Source: Clostridiales bacterium
Lineage (GTDB): Bacteria; Bacillota_A; Clostridia; Christensenellales; Christensenellaceae
NCBI GenBank assembly: GCA_003149735.1
Contig: QANA01000006.1
Coordinates: 1-6,850 of the forward strand
Direction of reading: 5' to 3'
Length of the DNA: 6,850 nucleotides
This document shows positions 1 through 4,586 of the stretch, piece by piece. Under the pieces are notes generated by a model, which was not told the DNA's origin, made no database searches, and saw nothing but the letters and a program-made list of their open reading frames with translations. How positions within the stretch are numbered: the first letter of the stretch is position 1; the number at the start of each line of letters is the position of its first letter. The translations under genes and the position numbers were made by a program.

Positions 1-237
1 GTAAATAGGCAGATTATATTTCCGGCTGAGGACGCCGGCTCCTTTGATATGATCTATATGTTCATGGGTAATTAATATACCGGCTAAAGCCCCTGCATGC
101 TGCCCGGTTTCACGCAAAGCTTTTTCAATGGCGCTGCCGGTTGCTCCCGCATCGACCAGAATGGCCGTACGACCGGCAGAGATCAGCGAAGTGTTGCCGG
201 AAGAGCTGCTGAGCAACGGCGAAAATTGTAGATTCAT
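1..237 (-). CDS. YycJ/WalJ-type MBL-fold metallo-hydrolase, N-terminal 79 residues only
   Basis: The gene starts at an ATG at 237 and runs off the left edge, so only 79 residues are visible. They show the opening of the metallo-beta-lactamase fold: a SSSSGNTSLI segment (residues 11-20), a strand ending in the VDAG turn (28-31), and the zinc-binding THEHIDH motif (57-63) that supplies His58, His60, Asp62 and His63. The Ser-rich SGN segment and the following HIKGAG sequence are typical of the YycJ/WalJ subfamily, which in Bacillus lies next to the WalRK two-component system and is thought to be a nuclease-like hydrolase. Here the visible neighbour is an acyl carrier protein gene instead, and the downstream side is not visible. 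GGAGGA at 242-247 sits 4 bases before the ATG and supports this start. The fold is secure; the exact substrate is unknown. Confidence 0.88.
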   Translation of the reverse strand, partial: MNLQFSPLLSSSSGNTSLISAGRTAILVDAGATGSAIEKALRETGQHAGALAGILITHEHIDHIKGAGVLSRKYNLPIY

Positions 238-260
238 GTAATCCTCCAGTTTCTATTTTT

Positions 261-288
261 ATTATATAGGAGAAAGGATGATTTTGAA
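261..288 (-). promoter_or_regulatory. Promoter of the MBL-fold hydrolase gene
   Basis: On the minus strand a perfect TATAAT -10 hexamer lies at 266-261. A weak -35 (TTCAAA, 4 of 6 matches to TTGACA) lies at 288-283, with a 16-bp spacer. Transcription would start near 254, giving a leader of about 17 bases containing the ribosome binding site. The promoter lies just after the acyl carrier protein terminator, so the hydrolase appears to be transcribed independently. Confidence 0.6.
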
Positions 289-302
289 ATAGAAATCTGT
301 AT

Positions 303-333
303 AAAAAGCGGAGCGGGCCATCGGCCCGCTCCG
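303..333 (-). terminator. Rho-independent terminator after the acyl carrier protein gene
   Basis: A perfect 11-bp GC-rich stem (309-319 with 323-333) closes a 3-base loop. On the minus strand it is followed by five T residues (307-303). The plus-strand side has no T run, so it works in the minus direction. It starts about 25 bases after the stop codon of the acyl carrier protein gene. Confidence 0.9.
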
Positions 334-358
334 GATAAACATCAATAATTCCTTAATA

Positions 359-574
359 TTATTTTTCCTGAATTAATTTAATAATATCACCAACCGTCTG
401 AATTTCTTCTGTTTCTTCGATGACGATATCAAAAGTATCTTCGATTTCTATGGTAATTTCCGCCATGTCCAGAGAATCTACTTCCATATCCTTAAAAGAA
501 GACTCCTCCGTGATGCTATCTGCATCAATGCCAAGATATTTGGAAATAATATCCTGAATCTTTTTCAGTTCCAT
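359..574 (-). CDS. acpP: Acyl carrier protein, 71 residues
   Basis: This small acidic protein carries growing acyl chains on a 4'-phosphopantetheine arm in the cytoplasm, usually for type II fatty acid synthesis. The attachment site is Ser34 in the VDSLDMAEI sequence, the family's DSL motif at the start of helix II. About 21 of 71 residues are Asp or Glu, against 6 Lys and no Arg, as expected for an ACP. Length is slightly below the usual 75-80. The ATG at 574 is chosen because GAAAGGAGC at 589-581 lies 6 bases upstream; an in-frame ATG at 622 would add 16 residues that overlap the leader and promoter. The gene has its own promoter and terminator and is not beside fatty acid synthesis genes in this window. 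The motif reads EVDSL rather than the common GADSL, so a specialised ACP cannot be excluded. Confidence 0.93.
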   Translation of the reverse strand: MELKKIQDIISKYLGIDADSITEESSFKDMEVDSLDMAEITIEIEDTFDIVIEETEEIQTVGDIIKLIQEK

Positions 575-580
575 ATATTT

Positions 581-589
581 GCTCCTTTC
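581..589 (-). promoter_or_regulatory. Ribosome binding site that sets the ACP start
   Basis: The minus strand reads GAAAGGAGC, followed by 6 bases and the ATG at 574. This strong Shine-Dalgarno match decides between the ATG at 574 and the unsupported in-frame ATG at 622. Confidence 0.85.
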
Positions 590-598
590 ATAAATAAT

Positions 599-610
599 GG
601 GGAAATCCCC
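599..610. promoter_or_regulatory. 12-bp near-palindrome in the ACP leader
   Basis: The minus strand reads GGGGATTTCCCC, two 5-base complementary arms around TT. It lies between the predicted transcription start (about 614) and the ribosome binding site. It could be a small operator or a weak hairpin in the leader. No regulator is encoded nearby, and the element may be coincidental. Confidence 0.3.
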
Positions 611-620
611 TTTGCATATC

Positions 621-648
621 ATTCTATCATAAAGCGGGCATTAGTCAA
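621..648 (-). promoter_or_regulatory. Promoter of the acyl carrier protein gene
   Basis: On the minus strand TTGACT (648-643, 5 of 6 matches) and TAGAAT (626-621, 5 of 6) are separated by 16 bp, a good sigma-A-type promoter. The -35 element overlaps the stop codon of the upstream transporter gene (647-645). The predicted start near 614 gives a leader of about 40 bases. Confidence 0.72.
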
Positions 649-1880
649 TCTTTTCCCTGAGATGCATGCTGGCGTTCGCGTCTGTGCAGACGGCAGTAAA
701 ACAGGCTGCACAAGGCGGCTAATGCAAAGAACAGGCCGGCCATCCAAAAGGGCAGCTCGGGTAGTAAATCGTAGATGAAGCCGGCAACCAGAGCGCCGAA
801 AATCATACCCAGACTTTTGACGGCGTTGTAAAAGCCCATGATCACACCGCTGCCCTGCTCCTGAGCCCGGCTACGTTCGGCAACCTGCTCTTGCAGCAAA
901 GGTTGAAAAACGGCGGTACAGCCGAAAAAGACCATGGCGATGGCTAAGAAGGCAATCAAATTGGGCATGAGAATCATTAGAATTGCAAAAAGAGCGCAGA
1001 GGAAAAGCATGATAGTCAAAGGGAAATCAATTTTCCGTCGGCGCAGAATTGCCATACAGAGCGTAAGGTTGGCCAGCAGAGAGACGATGCCTGTTACAGC
1101 CTTGACAGCGCCATTATAGCTCGTAGAAAAATCGAATTGATCTATCATATAGTAATTGAAGCACTGCTCAAAGGCGTTGTAGGCGATGAAAGCGCAAAGG
1201 ATAGAAGCGAATAAGGCAACCAGAGCCTTGCAGAAGTAAGGGCGGATAGAAAGGAAAGCGGAGAAAGGGTTTGCTTCCCGCAAGAGTATGCGTATCTGCT
1301 GTGTCTCTTTTTTAGGAGCCTGTTCGTTGCGGCGCATGACGCAGAAGAAAAGAATTCCGCTTAAAACCATGCCTGCAATCTGTATGAGAAAACAGAAAGA
1401 AATGGAAATATCACCCAGGACACCGCCGACCAGATAACCAAATGCACCGGAAACTACGGTCAGAGTGGTCATAAGAGTCAGGTTGCGCCCTTGCTTGCCT
1501 TCAGGCGAATAGTCGACAATATAAATCATGGGAACGACACTGTATCCACTGGCAAAAATACCGGAAAAAGCACGGGCAGTTAAAATCATCGCTTCGTTTC
1601 TGGCTAACATGAAAAGACATTGGCCGGCTCCGTAGCCGCAACAGCTGATCAGCATCAAAGTCGAAAGACGTATATTTTTGGTGATCTTTCCCCAGAAAGG
1701 AGAGAATAAGAAGTTGGTGATAGCCATGGCGGCAAAGGCCAGGCCAAACATATAATCTCCCAAATGCAGGGTTTTTATGATGGCGGGCGTCATCGGGTGA
1801 GCCAGATTACAGGCGATATATTCAAATCCTATTACCCAAAGGAAAAGGGTCATTGCGCGATTGCGCTTTGTATATTCCAT
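645..1880 (-). CDS. Major facilitator superfamily transporter, probably drug-efflux type
   Basis: The 411-residue protein is an integral membrane carrier with about 12 hydrophobic helices in two halves, split by a hydrophilic loop near residues 182-212 (RRNEQAPKKETQQ). The loop after helix 2 (SPFWGKITKNIRL, 60-72) resembles MFS motif A. R103 in RAFSGIFASG fits the conserved helix 4 arginine. Helix 5 has GAFGYLVGGVLGD (145-157), like the proton-antiporter motif C but with Tyr where Pro is usual. These features suggest a Bmr/TetA-like proton-driven exporter, but the substrate cannot be read from sequence. The ATG at 1880 is preceded by AAAGGAGG; the frame stays open to 2087, but that extension crosses the promoter and terminator region. 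The gene ends 70 bases before the ACP gene with no terminator between them. A candidate operator lies at its promoter. Confidence 0.9.
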   Translation of the reverse strand: MEYTKRNRAMTLFLWVIGFEYIACNLAHPMTPAIIKTLHLGDYMFGLAFAAMAITNFLFSPFWGKITKNIRLSTLMLISCCGYGAGQCLFMLARNEAMILTARAFSGIFASGYSVVPMIYIVDYSPEGKQGRNLTLMTTLTVVSGAFGYLVGGVLGDISISFCFLIQIAGMVLSGILFFCVMRRNEQAPKKETQQIRILLREANPFSAFLSIRPYFCKALVALFASILCAFIAYNAFEQCFNYYMIDQFDFSTSYNGAVKAVTGIVSLLANLTLCMAILRRRKIDFPLTIMLFLCALFAILMILMPNLIAFLAIAMVFFGCTAVFQPLLQEQVAERSRAQEQGSGVIMGFYNAVKSLGMIFGALVAGFIYDLLPELPFWMAGLFFALAALCSLFYCRLHRRERQHASQGKD

Positions 1881-1887
1881 GGCAGAG

Positions 1888-1895
1888 CCTCCTTT
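1888..1895 (-). promoter_or_regulatory. Ribosome binding site that sets the transporter start
   Basis: AAAGGAGG on the minus strand lies 7 bases before the ATG at 1880. It settles the start against the much longer open frame, which reaches 2087. Confidence 0.9.
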
Positions 1896-1904
1896 GCGGT
1901 TATT

Positions 1905-1933
1905 ATCATAGACCGAACTCGAAAATCCGTCAA
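1905..1933 (-). promoter_or_regulatory. Promoter of the MFS transporter gene
   Basis: On the minus strand TTGACG (1933-1928, 5 of 6 matches) and TATGAT (1910-1905, 5 of 6) are exactly 17 bp apart. The predicted start near 1898 leaves a leader of only about 18 bases, too short for attenuation or a riboswitch, so any control is likely to act on the DNA. Confidence 0.8.
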
Positions 1934-1961
1934 GTAAGGGAACTGACATTTCCTTTACTTG
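1931..1961. promoter_or_regulatory. 31-bp inverted repeat at the transporter promoter, candidate operator
   Basis: Two 12-bp arms (1931-1942 and 1950-1961, plus-strand CAAGTAAGGGAA and TTCCTTTACTTG) are complementary with one mismatch, around a 7-bp spacer. The inner edge shares three bases with the -35 hexamer of the transporter promoter. This placement suits a dimeric repressor or an activator that touches RNA polymerase. It is not a terminator, because no T run follows an arm. The regulator is not in the window. Confidence 0.55.
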
Positions 1962-1976
1962 GAAAGAAGTGTATAC

Positions 1977-2005
1977 AAAAAAACGGCAAAATTCTTTGCC
2001 GTTTT
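1977..2005 (-). terminator. Rho-independent terminator downstream of the acetyltransferase gene
   Basis: An 11-bp stem (1980-1990 with 1995-2005) with an ATTC loop contains the GGC/GCC core. On the minus strand it runs into seven T residues (1983-1977). It lies about 95 bases after the acetyltransferase stop codon, so the transcript would include the DnaA-box-like cluster in its 3' end. The plus-strand side has a shorter T run and would terminate only weakly. Confidence 0.85.
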
Positions 2006-2017
2006 CTCGGATTGCTT

Positions 2018-2077
2018 TGTGCATAAATAGGAAAGTTATCAACAAATGTGGATGCTTTTGTGGATAACTTATGGACA
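2018..2077. promoter_or_regulatory. Cluster of five DnaA-box-like 9-mers
   Basis: Against the consensus TTATNCACA the cluster holds two full matches on the minus strand: TTATGCACA (2026-2018) and TTATCCACA (2067-2059). It also holds TTATCAACA on plus (2036-2044, one mismatch), TTATGGACA on plus (2069-2077, one mismatch) and GCATCCACA on minus (2055-2047, two mismatches). Starts are spaced 18, 11, 12 and 10 bases, close to helical turns. Such clusters away from oriC bind or titrate DnaA in Bacillus subtilis and Escherichia coli. No dnaA, dnaN or obvious AT-rich unwinding region is beside it, so an origin is not supported. Arms 2035-2046 and 2057-2068 also form a 12-bp inverted repeat with one mismatch. 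Confidence 0.55.
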
Positions 2078-2097
2078 ACCTGTGCAATTCCTGTCGA

Positions 2098-3225
2098 TTA
2101 ATCGTGGATATGCTTTTTCCAGCTTCTGCGACGCTTGATATTCATTTCGGTGTCAAAGAAGTCCCACATATTCTGAATATTGAAGTTGGTTTCCAGTTCG
2201 GGGCCGGTTTCGGCATAGAGAATGCCATCTGCTTTTGCACGGTGATAGATATCTGTCATCAGGACGGCGGGCAGGCCGGTTTTGCGATACTCTCCTTTAA
2301 TGGCAACTAAATACATATCCAAAATGCGCGGTTTGTGAATGGCTTTAAGCAAATGGTACCAGCCGCTGGGGAAAAGATGCCCCTGGCATTTTTTCATGGC
2401 ATCAACCAGGCTGGGCGCGATAATACCAAAGGCGGCCAGATTTCCTTCCCGATCGACAATCAGTGAAATGTAGCGCAGATTGATGAGTGTAATAAACTGC
2501 GAAGTATAATATTTGATCTGGGCAGGAGTCAGCGGAACGACGCCGTAAAGATCTTTATATTCGCTGTTGATCAGCTGGAAAATCTGAGGGATATAAGGTT
2601 TCAGCTGAGATTTGCGATGCAGCTGAAGCACGCGAAAACCACCTCGCTCCAGGATGCGGTTACTGATGCGTTCCATGCGTTCGGCTTGCGGACATTCCAG
2701 GGTAATGATATGTTCTGTCCAATCGGCCTCTTTTTCGAAACCATAACGCTCCATAAACTGCGGATAATAAGGATGATTATAATAGGTAATAAACATACCG
2801 TCCCGATCGAAGCCATCGACCAACATGCCCTCTTTATCCAAATCACAAAAACCGATAGGGCCGGCAAGCTCGGTCAGGCCACAGGATTTTGCCCAATCTT
2901 CCAGGGTGTGGATCAGCGCTTCAAATACGGCATAATCCTCTATAAAATCCATGCGTGTAATACGCAGCTTTTTTTCCTGCCAGAGGTCGTTGGCTTTATG
3001 GCTGATAATACCGCCGATGCGGCCGACTACCTCCCCTTCTTTTTCTGCCAGAAAAAAGCGCATATCGCAATATTCAAAGGCCGGGTTCTTTTTAGGAGAG
3101 AGATTGCTTAGCTCATCCATAACCAAAGAAGGCACATATTGCGGAACACCTGCATACAGCCGATTGGGGAACTCGATAAATTCCAGAAGTTCCCGCCGGG
3201 ATTTTGCTTCTCTTACTGTGATCAT
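2098..3225 (-). CDS. Two-lobed GNAT-like N-acetyltransferase family protein, substrate unknown
   Basis: The 375-residue cytoplasmic protein has no signal peptide or membrane helix. The N-terminal half has GNAT-like strands (RFFLAEKEGEVVGRIGGIISH, about 56-76) and a conserved-looking GPIGFCDLDKEGMLVDGFD block (122-140). The C-terminal half repeats the pattern: GNLAAFGIIAPSL (261-273), then VAIKGEYRKTGLPAVLMTDIYHRA (307-330), which resembles the acetyl-CoA-binding motif A loop, and a final Asn-rich helix. This matches a widespread family annotated only as GNAT or hypothetical, roughly twice the size of a single GNAT domain. Whether one or both lobes bind acetyl-CoA is not clear. AAGGA at 3240-3236 lies 10 bases before the ATG at 3225, a rather weak site. 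It appears to be a single-gene transcript ended at 1977-2005. Confidence 0.82.
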   Translation of the reverse strand: MITVREAKSRRELLEFIEFPNRLYAGVPQYVPSLVMDELSNLSPKKNPAFEYCDMRFFLAEKEGEVVGRIGGIISHKANDLWQEKKLRITRMDFIEDYAVFEALIHTLEDWAKSCGLTELAGPIGFCDLDKEGMLVDGFDRDGMFITYYNHPYYPQFMERYGFEKEADWTEHIITLECPQAERMERISNRILERGGFRVLQLHRKSQLKPYIPQIFQLINSEYKDLYGVVPLTPAQIKYYTSQFITLINLRYISLIVDREGNLAAFGIIAPSLVDAMKKCQGHLFPSGWYHLLKAIHKPRILDMYLVAIKGEYRKTGLPAVLMTDIYHRAKADGILYAETGPELETNFNIQNMWDFFDTEMNIKRRRSWKKHIHD

Positions 3226-3282
3226 AAAAAATAATTCCTTTATAAATGGTATAATCCTGCCGCAAAAGCGACATAATAGAAT

Positions 3283-3301
3283 TGATATACTCAGTATATC
3301 A
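3283..3301. promoter_or_regulatory. Perfect 19-bp palindrome with extended -10 motif upstream of the acetyltransferase gene
   Basis: The plus strand reads TGATATACTCAGTATATCA, two 9-bp arms around one central base. On the minus strand the first arm is TGATATACT, an extended -10 motif (TGN then TATACT, 5 of 6), with A-rich sequence upstream and no good -35. Transcription would begin about 60 bases before the acetyltransferase start. A dimeric repressor bound here would cover the -10. The promoter reading is tentative; the palindrome is plain. Confidence 0.5.
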
Positions 3302-3341
3302 TAAATAACACTTTTTCATCTTTTTTTCTTCTATTTTTCCA

Positions 3342-3375
3342 CAAGAAAAGGCAGGCATAAGCCTGCCTTTTCTTG
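3342..3375. terminator. Symmetrical 15-bp terminator hairpin after the DUF4349 gene
   Basis: Perfect 15-bp arms (3342-3356 and 3361-3375) enclose an ATAA loop. The GC core GGCAGGC/GCCTGCC is followed by TTTTCTTG on either strand, so it can stop transcription in both directions. On the minus strand it lies about 30 bases after the DUF4349 stop codon. No plus-strand gene is known to need it. Confidence 0.88.
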
Positions 3376-3406
3376 ATATATAACGTTCCTATTAAAAGTT
3401 TATCTT

Positions 3407-4363
3407 TCATGCCTGCGGAGGAAGAGGCTGCGCGGGATCTTGAGAAGCATTCCGTTTTTGACGGCGATTCTTCCCTGCACGAATGCAAGCCTTTACGATC
3501 AACAGTACGATCAGTGCCAGAACTCCCAGCAATGCGAATACCGGCAATGCGGCAACCAGGAAGACCAGCAGGTTTTCCAGGAAGCTGACCACACCTCGGA
3601 AAGTGGCGACAATGCCGTTTTTCATGCGCTCGCCGAGGCCATCCGATTCATAAGATACGGAGGAAGCCTTGACGATTTCTTCCAAATCGATGTTAACGGT
3701 AGAATAGGCGACCTGATTATCCAGGCCGCGCTTTGTGCCCTTGAGTTCGTCCAGCTGATAGAGGATATCGCTCATTTCGGATTCCAAGGTAATGATATCT
3801 TCCATGGAGCTTGCAGAGCGGAGATATTCTTCCAGCTTGGCATAACGTGTTTCCAAAAGCTCAATGCGTGTTTCGGTATCATAATAGTAATCGGTCGTAT
3901 CCTCTACGTCCATCTGTTTGCTGATCACATTGCTCTTTTCTTCCACGCTATTTAAAAACTGTTCCAATTTTTCAATGGGAACTTTCAACGTCATGGAAGT
4001 GGAGCGGCCGCTATCCTTGCTGGTTTCCGGTTGTGTGCCGTAAGTATATTCACTGTAGATGTAGCCGCCGCACTCGGTGAGTTTTTGCATGATCCACGCA
4101 TAATCTTCATTATATTGTTCGGTGCGGATTCCCAGATTGACCTGATAAATCAGCTTGCGGTCGGTATCTACGCCACTGACAAGAATGTGGTTTACCTGCC
4201 CGGAAACGTTACCTCCATTATCGGCAGAGGGCTCGACTTCCTCGGTAACAACGCCTTGCCAATCATAAGTGTTGCTGCTATAGGATTCCTTCTGTGTGCC
4301 GCAGGCGGTAAAAAGGCAGAAAGCCATGGCCAGGGCGATGAGAAATGCAAAAAATCGTTTCAT
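3407..4363 (-). CDS. DUF4349-type membrane-anchored lipoprotein
   Basis: The 318-residue protein starts with KR and a hydrophobic stretch ending in the lipobox FTAC, so Cys21 is the likely lipidated residue. A low-complexity linker (about 25-62) leads to an extracytoplasmic domain: a strand-rich part (KLIYQVNLGIR, 70-80; SMTLKVPIEKLEQFL, 123-137), a charged helical region likely to form a coiled coil (about 163-210), and a closing strand (AYSTVNIDLEEI, 219-230). A membrane segment follows at about 263-290 with a basic tail (KNRRQKR). This order is characteristic of DUF4349 proteins, whose function is unknown. A lipid anchor at one end and a helix at the other would hold the domain close to the membrane surface. 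GGAGG at 4374-4370 lies 6 bases before the ATG. I see no convincing promoter upstream. Confidence 0.88.
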   Translation of the reverse strand: MKRFFAFLIALAMAFCLFTACGTQKESYSSNTYDWQGVVTEEVEPSADNGGNVSGQVNHILVSGVDTDRKLIYQVNLGIRTEQYNEDYAWIMQKLTECGGYIYSEYTYGTQPETSKDSGRSTSMTLKVPIEKLEQFLNSVEEKSNVISKQMDVEDTTDYYYDTETRIELLETRYAKLEEYLRSASSMEDIITLESEMSDILYQLDELKGTKRGLDNQVAYSTVNIDLEEIVKASSVSYESDGLGERMKNGIVATFRGVVSFLENLLVFLVAALPVFALLGVLALIVLLIVKACIRAGKNRRQKRNASQDPAQPLPPQA

Positions 4364-4497
4364 AAGATACCTCCATTAAAATTCCGCACGGGGATTTATT
4401 TTCTGCCTATTGGACGGAACGGAAAGGAAAAAAGTTCCCGGTTTGTAAAAAATTGCACAGAAATTCCCTGTTTGAAAGGAAATTTCAGATATTTTTC

Positions 4498-4526
4498 TTG
4501 CCAAAGAAAAAAGGGTAGTGTAAAAT
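4498..4526 (+). promoter_or_regulatory. Promoter of typA
   Basis: TTGCCA (4498-4503, 5 of 6 matches) and TAAAAT (4521-4526, 5 of 6) are 17 bp apart. The predicted start near 4533 gives a leader of about 54 AT-rich bases with no obvious structure. Confidence 0.75.
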
Positions 4527-4574
4527 AAATCTCTGGATTTATAAGTAAAGAAAAAGAAATCGTGTAAATTTAAG

Positions 4575-4581
4575 AAGGTGA
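4575..4581 (+). promoter_or_regulatory. Ribosome binding site that sets the typA start
   Basis: AAGGTGA lies 5 bases before the GTG at 4587. An in-frame GTG at 4578 falls inside this site and cannot use it, so the shorter reading is preferred. Confidence 0.8.
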
Positions 4582-4586
4582 ATTTT

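Noticed and set aside
575..622. Upstream ATG for the acyl carrier protein
   Set aside because: The extra 16 residues are not ACP-like, and the ATG at 622 lies within the promoter -10 element (626-621).
2018..2077. Reading the DnaA-box cluster as the chromosomal origin
   Set aside because: No dnaA, dnaN, rpmH or gidA/mnmG gene is near, and no long AT-rich unwinding region adjoins the boxes.
1881..2087. N-terminal extension of the transporter frame to 2087
   Set aside because: It crosses the promoter, inverted repeat and terminator, has no membrane-protein character, and the ATG at 1880 has an excellent ribosome binding site.
2081..2089. A sixth DnaA-like box, AATTGCACA on the minus strand
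   Set aside because: Three mismatches in the first four bases; not distinguishable from chance.
2617..3111. Plus-strand open frame opposite the acetyltransferase gene
   Set aside because: It is antisense to a well-supported gene, has no ribosome binding site and no recognisable domain. The same applies to the plus-strand frames at 934-1119, 3440-3955 and 4031-4528.
4460..4486. Interrupted GAAATT/AAATTTC repeat between the lipoprotein gene and typA
   Set aside because: The arms are short, AT-rich and imperfect, and this level of symmetry is expected by chance in such sequence.
4578..4586. GTG at 4578 as the typA start
   Set aside because: It lies inside the ribosome binding site used by the GTG at 4587, and the shorter product matches known TypA N-termini.
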